A DNA stretch of 64,000 bases, taken from contig NZ_CP034413.3 of NCBI RefSeq assembly GCF_005121165.3, positions 2,604,001 through 2,668,000 of the forward strand, in the 5' to 3' direction. Numbering within the stretch: position 1 is the stretch's first letter; each line of letters opens with the position of its first letter. The translations under genes and the position numbers were made by a program. This DNA comes from Dysosmobacter welbionis (GTDB taxonomy: Bacteria > Bacillota > Clostridia > Oscillospirales > Oscillospiraceae). The notes under the pieces were generated by a model that searched no databases, was not told the origin of the DNA, and worked only from the letters and a program-made list of their open reading frames with translations. Positions 8,155 through 16,199 of the stretch are shown piece after piece.

Positions 8155-10284
8155 TCACTTGCCTTGGATTCCCAGCGCGCGGCAGACGCTGCGGCGGGTG
8201 ATGCGGTATACCCCATAGAGCACCGCCGAAAGCACGGCGATCACCGCAGCACAGACGGCCATGCCGGCCATCTCGCCGGGGGTGAAGCGGTTATCATTGA
8301 AGTACATAATCATGAGGTAGAAGGCGGAGATGACTGCCGTGCCCACGATGGCGGGCACAAGAAACACCTTGGACACCTGCCCCTTTACGGACCGGAACAG
8401 ATAGCGGTTCGGCGCCCCCAGGTGCCGCAGGTCGTCGTACACCCGTGCGTTGGTGAGGGCGATGGTCATGCACCGGGTAAAGGCAATGACGATGACCGCC
8501 GCGAAGCAGATCAGGGCGATAAAGATGAACAGCACCAAAAACACCGCCATGGTGGTGACGAAGTCGTTCTGATCCAGCACCCGGAACTGGGGCATGTAGA
8601 GCCAGTAGTTGCGGAACTCCGAGGTGTCCCGGTCCTCCCGCTCTATCACCGGGAAGCCATGGGCGGCGATATGTGCCCGGTCGTAGTCATAGACCTCGCC
8701 GGCCTCCTCCGCCAGCGCCGCACTTACCAGGTCGTAGGCGTACATCTGCAGCACATCGTCGCCGGAGCGGTCCACGATCTCGTTGAACAGGGCGTCGGCA
8801 AAGGGATAGCTGGCCTCCGCATCCGCCACGTTGAAGAATACCCAGGTCTCCCGCCAGAGGTCGGTGAGTCCGGCGGTGAGGATCTCGTAGTCGGCGTCAT
8901 CCAGCACGTAGCAGCCCAGCAGCATGGTGAAACACAGAGGCTCCGCCGGGGTAACGGACAGACTGGCCCCGGTGACCATATTGGTGACCAGCGTCACGTC
9001 GCCGCCGGAGAGGTAGTCGCTGCCGCCTTCATCATCCAGCACATTGGCACAGGTGCCGGGGGCCAGGTCCACAGCTTGGCCGGTGAGGGCGTTCCAGGCG
9101 CTCTCGGAAAAATAGGTGGCCCCGCCTTGGATCTCCCGGTATTCCTTGGTGTAGGTGGTGCCCAGAGCTCCGGCGCTCTGCTCGATGGAGACGGTGCCGT
9201 CACAGCCCAGGGTGGCGGCGTCCACCTGGGTCCAGGAGGTGATGTCAACACCATGCTTCGACGCCAGAGATTCCACCTCACCCCGCTCCGGCCAGTTCTG
9301 ATCATTCCGCCAGTGGTACTCGAAGTCCACCGGCCGGGTGGAGAAGCTGTAAGTGGAGCTGGTATTCAGCATGGGGGCGTAAAAGGAGGCGAAATAGGCA
9401 CCGGCGATCAGCAGCGTCATCACCAGCATGTTCCGCACCGTCTGGCGGCCTTGGAACTTCATCATGGACGTGGCGATGATGTCCCGGTATTTATGGCGCT
9501 TCCGCCAGCCGTTCACCACCGTGTGGAGCAGGATCATGTACATGCCGACCAGCGCCGGCAGGTAAAAGACGGCCTCCACCCCAGAGGGGGGATACCACTG
9601 GAGAACTGTGACAAAGAACGACGGCATCAGATACCCCGCCAGGGCGCCGATCACCACCAGGACGATGCCCACGCTTCCATACCACCGCTTTACCTCGCGG
9701 ATAGGCTCGGACTTGTGGGACTCCTGGACGATGTCGATGATGTTGGTGCGGCGGATGGACCGGCCGCCCAGGAAGAACAGCATCCCCACCACGTAGGCGG
9801 CAAAGACCATGGACAGCAGATAGGACCGGGGATCGAAGGACAGGGCCATCTCCTGGGAGTCCACCAGGAACAGGCGGAACAGCTGCCACACGCCCCAAGC
9901 CAGAGGGCCGCCTAAGGCCGCCCCGGCGGCGCAGGAGCCCAGGGAGATCACCGCCAGCTCCTTGCCCATCTCCCGCTGCAGCTGGCGGCGGGTGGCCCCC
10001 AGGGCCAGGAACACGCCGGTCTCCCGGGACTTCTGCCGGAAGAACAGCCCGGCGGCATAGGCGGTGAACACGGCGCAGCCGATGACCGCCAGAACGAACA
10101 CCATCATCACCTGCTTGCGGCTGTCGCCGCCCTCCGGCAAGACGGAGAGGATGGTGGGGGAGCGCATCATGCAGACATAGGCAGTGATCAGCAGCACGGA
10201 GAAGAAGCTGCACCCTGCCAGCAAGGCGTACTGGCCCCTGTTTTTGCGGCGCAGGGCCGCGTAGGCGTCGGAAAAGTGCCGCAT
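8155..10284 (-). CDS. FtsX-family ABC transporter permease
   Basis: A 709-residue membrane protein starting at MRHFSDAYAALRRKNRGQYA (ATG 10282-10284, GGAGTGAG ribosome region). Transmembrane segments are predicted near residues 22-42, 65-85, 110-135 and 155-180, a further group near residues 215-330, a large extracellular domain (about 335-570), then three or four C-terminal helices. This resembles the BceB/MacB-type layout used in antimicrobial peptide export or sensing. The ATPase gene ends 5 bases upstream, so the two are coupled. Substrate unknown. It lies near the LytTR two-component system, which may control it (inference from position). Confidence 0.88.
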   Translation of the reverse strand: MRHFSDAYAALRRKNRGQYALLAGCSFFSVLLITAYVCMMRSPTILSVLPEGGDSRKQVMMVFVLAVIGCAVFTAYAAGLFFRQKSRETGVFLALGATRRQLQREMGKELAVISLGSCAAGAALGGPLAWGVWQLFRLFLVDSQEMALSFDPRSYLLSMVFAAYVVGMLFFLGGRSIRRTNIIDIVQESHKSEPIREVKRWYGSVGIVLVVIGALAGYLMPSFFVTVLQWYPPSGVEAVFYLPALVGMYMILLHTVVNGWRKRHKYRDIIATSMMKFQGRQTVRNMLVMTLLIAGAYFASFYAPMLNTSSTYSFSTRPVDFEYHWRNDQNWPERGEVESLASKHGVDITSWTQVDAATLGCDGTVSIEQSAGALGTTYTKEYREIQGGATYFSESAWNALTGQAVDLAPGTCANVLDDEGGSDYLSGGDVTLVTNMVTGASLSVTPAEPLCFTMLLGCYVLDDADYEILTAGLTDLWRETWVFFNVADAEASYPFADALFNEIVDRSGDDVLQMYAYDLVSAALAEEAGEVYDYDRAHIAAHGFPVIEREDRDTSEFRNYWLYMPQFRVLDQNDFVTTMAVFLVLFIFIALICFAAVIVIAFTRCMTIALTNARVYDDLRHLGAPNRYLFRSVKGQVSKVFLVPAIVGTAVISAFYLMIMYFNDNRFTPGEMAGMAVCAAVIAVLSAVLYGVYRITRRSVCRALGIQGK

Positions 10285-10288
10285 GGTC

Positions 10289-11031
10289 TCACTCCTTCCC
10301 CATGTCCCGGATGGCGTCCAACAGCTGGTCCTGAAAGGCGGTGCGGTCCGTGGCGCCCTTTTCCAGGGTCCGCCACACCACTCCGTCCCGGAGGATGACC
10401 ACCCGGTCGCAGAAGGAGGCGGCAAAGGAGTCGTGGGTCACCATGAAGATGGTGGCCTCCAGGGATTCCTTGGCCTGTTCAAAGGAGCGAATCACCGCCC
10501 GGCTGGACTTGCTGTCCAGGTTGCCGGTGGGTTCGTCCGCCAGGATCAGCAGGGGATGGTTGATGAGCGCCCGGGCCACGGCGGTACGCTGCTTCTCACC
10601 GCCGGAGATCTCCGCCGGGTATTTGTCCCGGATGGCGGAGATACCGAATACATCGCACAGCTGGTCCGCCCGGGCCTCCGTCTGGCCGGTGACGGCGCCG
10701 CCGATGATGGCGGGCAGGAGAATGTTCTCCCGGACCGTCAGACCGTCCAGCAGCAGGAAGTCCTGGAACACAAAGCCCAGCTGCCGGTTGCGGACCTTTG
10801 CCAAAGCGTCCTCGCTGAGATTTGCCAGCTGCCGATCCCCCAGCATGATCTCCCCACTGTCGATGGGGATGTAGCAGGAGATGCAGTTTAAGAGCGTGGT
10901 CTTGCCAGAGCCGGAGGGGCCCATGACAGCCACGAACTCCCCTTCTCCACCGTGAGGGACACGCCCTTGAGGACTTCATAGGTGGTCTTGCCCACTTGGT
11001 AGGATTTGTGCAGATCTTTGACTGTTAACAT
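10289..11031 (-). CDS. ABC transporter ATP-binding protein (one-base frameshift)
   Basis: ATPase partner of the FtsX-type permease. The true start is MLTVKDLHKSYQVGKTTYEV at 11029-11031 with AGGAAGAG upstream. The frame breaks in the CCCC run at 10939-10942. One extra base gives VEKGEFVAVMGPSGSGKTT, the expected join to the Walker A motif. Downstream are a Q-loop (FVFQDFLLLDGL), signature motif EISGGEKQRTAVAR, Walker B LLILADEPTG and H-switch MVTHDSFAA. Restored length is about 247 residues, normal for a LolD/MacB-type ATPase. The break is most likely a sequencing error. Confidence 0.9.
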
Positions 11032-11050
11032 AAAACTCTTCCTTTCTGTC

Positions 11051-11824
11051 TCACAGGATATTCCCCGCCAGGGCGATGGCCGCCAGATGGGCGGGATAGA
11101 AGGCGTAGAAGAACCAGCGGTTGATCTTGATGCGGGAGTGCGTGGCGCAGAAGATCAGGGGCGCGGCGAACACGGCGAAAATGGACCAGTCGATGCAGAG
11201 GCCGCCCACCGTCAGGCACAGGGGATCCTCCGGCCAGCCGTTCATCAGGGCCGGAAGATAACTGAGGAGGTAGAGGGCCGCGCCCAGGCGGGGCCGGTTC
11301 CGGCAGAGGTAGAAAATCAGCATCAGCTGGATGCCGGTGCCGGAGTAATCGAAGTTCCACCAGCTGACGGTGAAGAGCGCCAGGGCGAACAGCCACCATT
11401 TCCGTTCCTTCAGGCCGTACATGCCCAGCAGGCTCAGGAACAGGGTGAAGAAGATGTTCCAGTTGGTGAGGTTGGCCCAGAATTCGCCGACCGGGTGGAA
11501 GGCCAGGATGTAAAAGGGCTGGCTGACGAGGGCGAAGATGCCCAGCCGGGTCAGGTACTTCCGCACGTCGTGGGTGTACAGCAGGCCCACCGTCAGGCAG
11601 TAGCAGAAGATAGGGAAGGCCAGTCGGCCGATCCAGCGGAACACGCCCACCTCCGGGAAAAAGGCGCCGCCGATGTGGTCGATCAGCATGGCGGCGATGG
11701 CGATGAGCTTCAGCAGATCCGTGTCCAGATTGGTTTTCAGCCGTGGCCCCGTCTGGGGGATGGCGGCGGGAGTGGTGAGCACGCTCCACACACGGGAGCG
11801 GGAGATGGCAGTGGCGTTTGTCAT
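11051..11824 (-). CDS. TraX-family membrane protein
   Basis: A 257-residue polytopic membrane protein (about 8 hydrophobic segments) of the TraX family, named for an F-pilin acetylation protein but widespread in Firmicutes chromosomes with unknown role. The family block near the start is DLLKLIAIAAMLIDHIGGAF, and the C-terminus has NRWFFYAFYPAHLAAIAL. The start ATG at 11822-11824 has GGAGGG upstream. It ends 19 bases before the ABC ATPase start and is transcribed in the same direction, so it may lead that operon. Its 5' side faces the LytTR regulator and shares that intergenic region. Confidence 0.75.
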   Translation of the reverse strand: MTNATAISRSRVWSVLTTPAAIPQTGPRLKTNLDTDLLKLIAIAAMLIDHIGGAFFPEVGVFRWIGRLAFPIFCYCLTVGLLYTHDVRKYLTRLGIFALVSQPFYILAFHPVGEFWANLTNWNIFFTLFLSLLGMYGLKERKWWLFALALFTVSWWNFDYSGTGIQLMLIFYLCRNRPRLGAALYLLSYLPALMNGWPEDPLCLTVGGLCIDWSIFAVFAAPLIFCATHSRIKINRWFFYAFYPAHLAAIALAGNIL

Positions 11825-11906
11825 GGTGTTTCCCTCCTTGTTGACACCAGCGTACCGCGAAAAAAGAGCCGCCGCAAACGGGGGTGTCATCTGCGGCGGC
11901 CTGGAT

Positions 11907-11966
11907 GTCAAGTTTTGCGTTGGGAGGGGAGGGGATGTCAAGTTTGGCGGATTTGCCGTCAAGTTT
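11907..11966. promoter_or_regulatory. Predicted LytTR regulator binding site (three direct repeats)
   Basis: GTCAAGTTT occurs three times in the same orientation at 11907-11915, 11937-11945 and 11958-11966. The last two have start-to-start spacing of 21 bases (9-base repeats with a 12-base gap). This is the classic LytTR arrangement; the repeats fit the published consensus [TA][AC][CA]GTTN[AG][TG] except the first base (CAAGTTTGG). The last repeat ends 3 bases before the -35 of the promoter for the LytTR regulator gene itself, implying autoregulation, and the same site could also affect the divergent traX-ABC genes. Confidence 0.65.
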
Positions 11967-11969
11967 GGT

Positions 11970-11998
11970 TTGGCAGACGGCGGTTCCTGTGGTAGAAT
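11970..11998 (+). promoter_or_regulatory. Promoter of the LytTR two-component genes
   Basis: TTGGCA (11970-11975), a 17-base spacer and TAGAAT (11993-11998), directly downstream of the LytTR repeats. Confidence 0.65.
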
Positions 11999-12071
11999 GG
12001 GCAGGTAGTTTAGGGCGAAAAGCGCCCCCTGCCGGACCCCGGCGGGCAGTTTTCGGTTTGAGGTGATGGGG

Positions 12072-12785
12072 ATGCTGCGGATCGGCATCTGTGACGATAT
12101 CTACGACGCCAGGCTGGTGCTTCGGGCCGCTCTGGAGCGGGTCCTGGAAAAGCGGCGCGTTCAAGGGCAGTTCCGGGAGTTCTCCTCTGGCGAGGGACTG
12201 CTCCGCTGGCTGGAGAGCCACGCCGGGGAGCTGGACCTGGTGTTTCTGGACATGGAGATGGGGGAGCTGGACGGCATGGAGACCGCCCGGCGGCTCCGGG
12301 CGGCGGACGCCGGACTGCAGCTGGTGTTCGTCACCGGGTATGCAGAGCACGTCTTTGACGGGTACTCCGTGGGGGCCCTGGGGTATCTCTTAAAGCCCCC
12401 GAAGGCGGAACAGCTGGAGGAGGTGCTGGACCGGGCACAGGCGGCGCTGGTCCGGGATTTGGACCGGGCCTACATCTGCCGCAGCGGGGACACCCACTAC
12501 CGGATCCCCATTGCCAACATTCTGTATTTCGTCTCGGACCGGCGGCAGGTGGCCTGTGTCACCGCCGGACGGGAGTACACGTTTTACGGCAAGCTGGACA
12601 CGGTGGCGGCGGAGGTGGGGGCGGACTTTGTCCGCATCCACCAGCGGTATCTGGTTCGGACAGGAGCTGTGGACCGGATGGAGGGCGGCGAGGTGGTGCT
12701 GCGGGACGGCCGGCGGCTGCCGGTCAGCCGGTCCTGCCAGCCCTCGGCCCTGCTGGCCTTTACCCGGGCGGAGCTGGAGGGATGA
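12072..12785 (+). CDS. LytTR-family response regulator
   Basis: Two-domain transcription factor of the AgrA/LytR class. Residues 1-120 form a receiver domain (ICDD acid pair, DLVFLDMEMGELDG phospho-acceptor, VFVTGYAEH, YLLKP). The rest is a LytTR DNA-binding domain (ICRSGDTHYRIPIANILYFVS to GRRLPVSRSCQ). The ATG at 12072 has GAGGTGAT upstream; a GTG at 12063 and an ATG at 12066 are alternatives in the same frame. The stop overlaps the kinase start (ATGA). The three LytTR-type repeats upstream make autoregulation likely. Confidence 0.92.
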   Translation: MLRIGICDDIYDARLVLRAALERVLEKRRVQGQFREFSSGEGLLRWLESHAGELDLVFLDMEMGELDGMETARRLRAADAGLQLVFVTGYAEHVFDGYSVGALGYLLKPPKAEQLEEVLDRAQAALVRDLDRAYICRSGDTHYRIPIANILYFVSDRRQVACVTAGREYTFYGKLDTVAAEVGADFVRIHQRYLVRTGAVDRMEGGEVVLRDGRRLPVSRSCQPSALLAFTRAELEG

Positions 12786-14077
12786 GGATGCGGGATGTTC
12801 TCTGGCAGATCTGGCTCAACTGCGGCTATTTTCTGACCGTGGCGGCCAGCGGCTTTTTCCTCTACAAGCTCTGTGCCCCCTTTGTCCGCCCCCGGAATGG
12901 GCGCTTCTGGAGGGTGCTGCTCTTTCTGACCCTGGCGGGGTCCACCGGCATGGTGATTTGGATCGGCGACCCCAACCTGCTCTATACGCTGCCGGCGTTT
13001 TTCGCCTTGTTCCTCCTCTCTACCCGGGGTGACCGGATAGGGCGGGTGGCGGTGTGCATCATCCTCTTCTGCCTGGAGATGTCCGTGTGTGCCCTGCTGG
13101 ACACCTATGTGGAGCGGATCAACAGGAATGCGCTCTATGACGTGCTGGTGCGCCTGGCCCGCCCGCTGGTGTTCGGCCCGCTGTGGCTGTTGCTGCGCCG
13201 CCGCCTGCCCCGGGAGCCGGTGGTGCTCTCCCGGCGGCTGTGGAAGCTGGTGCTGGGTCTAGCGGCCATGCCCCTGTGCGCCCTGATTGCCGTGGTGCTG
13301 CTGACCTTCCGGCGGTATGACTCTATCGAGGTCAATACCGTGGCGATGTACCAGGGCATGGTGGTGCTGCCCTTTGTATTTCTGACCTCTCTGGTCCTGT
13401 TGTTCGCCATTTTGATTCTGGCGGATCACGAGCGGCTGGAGCAGGCAAATCGCCTGGCAGGTCTGCGGGAGGTCTACTATCAGGGCCTCCGGCAGCAGGA
13501 GACCCAGGTGCGCCGTCTCCGCCACGATCTGCGGAATCACCTGACGGCGGTCCGGGGTTTTCTGGAGCAGGGAGATGAACAGGGGGCCATCGGCTATCTG
13601 GACCAGATAGCCGGTTCCCCGGCCCTGCGGGGAACCAGACGGCTCTGTGAAAACGAGGCGGCCAATGCCGTCCTCACCGCCAAGGCGGAGGCCATGGAGC
13701 GGGAGGGAGTCGCCGCAGACTTCGCCGTCTTCCTGCCCCGGGACCTGCCTGTGGCGGATATGGATCTGTGCGCCCTGCTGGGCAACGCTCTGGACAACGC
13801 CATCGAGGGCAGCCGGGGCGCCGGGGAACGGCGAATCACCATCCGCTGCAAGGCGGACAAGGGACTCTTCATGCTGCGGGTGGAGAACACCCTGGGCGGC
13901 GCGGTGCAGCCGGATCTTGCAACTACCAAGACGGACAAGGCCGCCCACGGCTTCGGCATCCCCGGGATGCGGGAAATCGCGGAGCGCTATGGCGGCACCC
14001 TGGACGCCGGGGTCCGGGACAACGGGTTCGAGCTGGTGGTGTGCCTGCCCCTGGCAGGGCAGGCCGAAACACTGTAA
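12782..14077 (+). CDS. AgrC-like GHKL sensor histidine kinase
   Basis: A 431-residue membrane kinase paired with the LytTR regulator. The N-terminal half has about six hydrophobic segments. A coiled linker follows (LADHERLEQANRLAGLREVY), then the HPK10-type H-box RLRHDLRNHLTAVRGF with the phospho-histidine in RHD, an N-box with LLGNALDNAIEG and a C-terminal glycine box GFGIPGMREIAERYGG. Kinases of this type often sense secreted peptides; no peptide gene was recognised nearby, so the signal is unknown. Confidence 0.92.
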   Translation: MRMRDVLWQIWLNCGYFLTVAASGFFLYKLCAPFVRPRNGRFWRVLLFLTLAGSTGMVIWIGDPNLLYTLPAFFALFLLSTRGDRIGRVAVCIILFCLEMSVCALLDTYVERINRNALYDVLVRLARPLVFGPLWLLLRRRLPREPVVLSRRLWKLVLGLAAMPLCALIAVVLLTFRRYDSIEVNTVAMYQGMVVLPFVFLTSLVLLFAILILADHERLEQANRLAGLREVYYQGLRQQETQVRRLRHDLRNHLTAVRGFLEQGDEQGAIGYLDQIAGSPALRGTRRLCENEAANAVLTAKAEAMEREGVAADFAVFLPRDLPVADMDLCALLGNALDNAIEGSRGAGERRITIRCKADKGLFMLRVENTLGGAVQPDLATTKTDKAAHGFGIPGMREIAERYGGTLDAGVRDNGFELVVCLPLAGQAETL

Positions 14078-14158
14078 ATCCCCATGCGCTGACGGCCGCC
14101 GCAGACACAGGAGAGAGCTCGATTTTCCATATCTGCGGTGTATTTGCACAGAAAAACA

Positions 14159-14185
14159 GGGAGACCGTCCAATGGACGGTCTCCC
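14159..14185 (-). terminator. Terminator of the brnQ-VOC gene pair
   Basis: A 12-base-pair perfect stem (14159-14170 with 14174-14185) and an AAT loop. The minus strand continues TGTTTTTCTG. It also separates the convergent kinase gene. Confidence 0.8.
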
Positions 14186-14206
14186 TGCTCCGCAGCCAAA
14201 GCGGAC

Positions 14207-14599
14207 TCAAAGCATCTTCAAAAGTTCGATCTGTTCCCCGGAGGGGCCAGTGAAGAACCAGTTCTCCAACCCGCCGAAGGTGTTGGGCATCACGCACTTC
14301 TCTGCGGTCTGGAAGGTGTCCACGCCGGCGGCGCGGAGATCCGCGGCGGCTTGGTCCACATCGTCCACATAGACGGCGAAATGAGGGATGCAGCCCGCAC
14401 CCTCCGGCACAGGGGCGGCGATCAACTCCACCAGGAAGCCGCCGAACTCCACAAGGGCCAGCTCCCGCTGCTGTTCCGGCGAGCAGGCGGGGGCCCGGAG
14501 ATGCAGGCTGCCGCCGATCTTCTCGTAAAAGGCGATGCTGGCATCCATATCCGCCGTATACACGGCAATGTGGCCGAGACCTTGATAGTGCTGTTTCAT
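14207..14599 (-). CDS. VOC (glyoxalase/bleomycin-resistance) family protein
   Basis: A 130-residue protein with the paired beta-alpha-beta-beta-beta modules of the vicinal oxygen chelate superfamily: LGHIAVYTADMDASIAFYE at the N-terminus and IPHFAVYVDDVDQAAADLR in the middle. It ends GPSGEQIELLKML, where the C-terminal Glu is a usual metal ligand. The family includes lactoylglutathione lyase, epimerases and dioxygenases; the substrate cannot be told. It starts 41 bases after brnQ, has GGAGG upstream and is probably cotranscribed with it. Confidence 0.85.
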   Translation of the reverse strand: MKQHYQGLGHIAVYTADMDASIAFYEKIGGSLHLRAPACSPEQQRELALVEFGGFLVELIAAPVPEGAGCIPHFAVYVDDVDQAAADLRAAGVDTFQTAEKCVMPNTFGGLENWFFTGPSGEQIELLKML

Positions 14600-14639
14600 A
14601 CAATCAGTCCTCCAGTATGTGAAAAATGAAAATATGGCA

Positions 14640-15920
14640 TCAGGAGGCGGCAGTCCGGCCGCCGGGGATCAGGGCGCCCACTGCGCCGCAGACAGCGGCG
14701 GGCAACACCCAGCCGAAATCCAGAGACGCCAGGGGCAGCAGGTCCAGAAAGGCCAGCTCCACGCCGGTGTAGGTGCGGACTACCTCCAGCAGGCTCACTG
14801 CCAGGGCGCCCAGGGCCGCCAGGCGGAACACCCAGTCCCGGCGGATGCGGCTGCCGAACAGGGCCAGCACGATCAGCACCAGCGTGGGGGGATAGACCAC
14901 GCTGAGGATGGGGGAGGCGATGGCGATGATCTCATTGAGACCAAAGTTGGATACCACGGCACTGAACACGCAGATGACGCACACCAGCGTGCGGTAGGAA
15001 ACGCGGCCCCCCGAGAGGCCGGAGAAGTAATCGGCGCATGCGCTGACCAGCCCCACAGCGGTGGTGACGCAGGCCAGAGCCACCACCACGGCAAAGAGGA
15101 TGATGCCCGCCTGCCCCAGCAGGTTCCGGACAATGGACACCACCAGGAACGTGCGGTCCACGGTGATGTCGAAGAAGCGGGCGGTGGTGGCGCCCAGATA
15201 AGTCAGCCCCAGATAGACCGCCAGCAGGCCGATGCCTGCCACCAGACTGGCGCCGGACACCACCCGGAGCTGGGCGCCGGGAGTCGTGTGTCCCTTCTCC
15301 CGGGCGCTCTTCAGAATGATATAGCCGAACACGATGGCCGCCAGCACGTCCATGGTCTGATAGCCGGCTTCCACGCCGGTGGCGGCCACATTCTCCACCA
15401 GCGGCTGCTCACCCACCGGCCCGATGGGATTCACCACACCCACCACGATCAGGATCAACAGGCCAATCAGCAGAGCGGGGGTCAGGATCTTTCCCACGAT
15501 GTCCACCACCGCTGTTTCCCGCACGCACAGCAGCAGGATCAGCAGAAAGAAGAGGATGGAGAAGAGCGCCGGACTGAAGCCGGACACCAGCGGGGCCAGA
15601 GAGGTTTCGTAGGTGGTGGCGGCAGTCCGGGGAATGGCCAGCATGGGACCGATGCACAGCACAATGGCGCACATGAGCGCTGTGGAGGGAATCCTGCCGA
15701 TGCGGGCGGTGATCCCGTCGGGACTTCCCTGCCGGAGAATGGCAAACATAGCCAGCAGGGCCAGTCCGATGTCGGCCATAAAGTAACTGAAAAAGCCGGC
15801 CAGCCACTCCGGACCCGATTCCAGTCCCAGATAAGGGGGGAAGATGACATTACCTGCGCCGAAAAACATGGAGAACAGGGCGAAACCGATGACCAAGCTG
15901 TCCTGAAGGTGTTTCTTCAT
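14640..15920 (-). CDS. brnQ: Branched-chain amino acid transport system II carrier protein (BrnQ/LIVCS)
   Basis: Cation-coupled importer of leucine, isoleucine and valine. The start is MKKHLQDSLVIGFALFSMFF (ATG 15918-15920) with GAGGAGG upstream; the longer open frame to 16070 reads through non-family sequence. The family signature FGAGNVIFPPYLGLESG is near residues 20-37. About 12 transmembrane segments are predicted over 426 residues. A consensus promoter and a 5' leader hairpin lie upstream. The adjacent VOC gene follows in the same direction. Confidence 0.93.
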   Translation of the reverse strand: MKKHLQDSLVIGFALFSMFFGAGNVIFPPYLGLESGPEWLAGFFSYFMADIGLALLAMFAILRQGSPDGITARIGRIPSTALMCAIVLCIGPMLAIPRTAATTYETSLAPLVSGFSPALFSILFFLLILLLCVRETAVVDIVGKILTPALLIGLLILIVVGVVNPIGPVGEQPLVENVAATGVEAGYQTMDVLAAIVFGYIILKSAREKGHTTPGAQLRVVSGASLVAGIGLLAVYLGLTYLGATTARFFDITVDRTFLVVSIVRNLLGQAGIILFAVVVALACVTTAVGLVSACADYFSGLSGGRVSYRTLVCVICVFSAVVSNFGLNEIIAIASPILSVVYPPTLVLIVLALFGSRIRRDWVFRLAALGALAVSLLEVVRTYTGVELAFLDLLPLASLDFGWVLPAAVCGAVGALIPGGRTAAS

Positions 15921-15976
15921 AGGAGACCTCCTCTTGCCTTGCAGGTGGACGGATGTCCGCTGAATAAGGGCAAAGC

Positions 15977-16000
15977 GGCCGCGCGGACGACGCGCGGCCT
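15977..16000 (-). promoter_or_regulatory. Hairpin in the brnQ 5' leader
   Basis: A strong GC stem, GGCCGCGCG with CGCGCGGCC and a short loop, lies between the brnQ promoter and its ribosome site. No T-run follows and no clear leader peptide rich in branched-chain residues was seen, so attenuation is only a possibility. Confidence 0.35.
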
Positions 16001-16031
16001 GTGTATTTATTTGATGTTTATGCTTGAAACA

Positions 16032-16060
16032 ATTATATTTGAATTTCCGAAAAAAGTCAA
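16032..16060 (-). promoter_or_regulatory. Sigma-A promoter of brnQ
   Basis: TTGACT (16055-16060 on the + map), a 17-base spacer and TATAAT (16032-16037), about 110 bases upstream of the start codon. Confidence 0.8.
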
Positions 16061-16141
16061 TGTTATACACACCGAGGCGGTCATGGGCGGAGCAGCGGAG
16101 AAAAATCGCCGGAGCGGGAACTTTTTTCCGTAGAGCCCGTC

Positions 16142-16189
16142 TAACCTCTCAGACCGCGGCGGAGCGCCGTGAAATCCCGTGAGAGGTTA
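16142..16189 (+). promoter_or_regulatory. Inverted repeat upstream of the DUF4358 lipoprotein gene
   Basis: TAACCTCTCA (16142-16151) pairs with TGAGAGGTTA (16180-16189) around a 28-base loop that can itself fold. The 3' arm overlaps the beginning of the TAGGAG ribosome site (16188-16193), so the hairpin could limit translation. It could also be a DNA operator. Confidence 0.35.
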
Positions 16190-16199
16190 GGAGAAAAAC

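Noticed and set aside
8119-9915. 598-codon frame opposite the ABC permease
   Set aside because: His/Gly/Arg-rich composition typical of antisense of a GC-rich membrane protein gene; no ribosome site or motif.
11905-11966. Three short repeats as a CRISPR array
   Set aside because: The repeats are only 9-11 bases with 12-21 base gaps, far too short; they fit a LytTR operator. No CRISPR array was seen elsewhere.
14619-16133. 504-codon plus-strand frame across brnQ
   Set aside because: Antisense shadow of brnQ with Gly/His/Gln-rich nonsense sequence.
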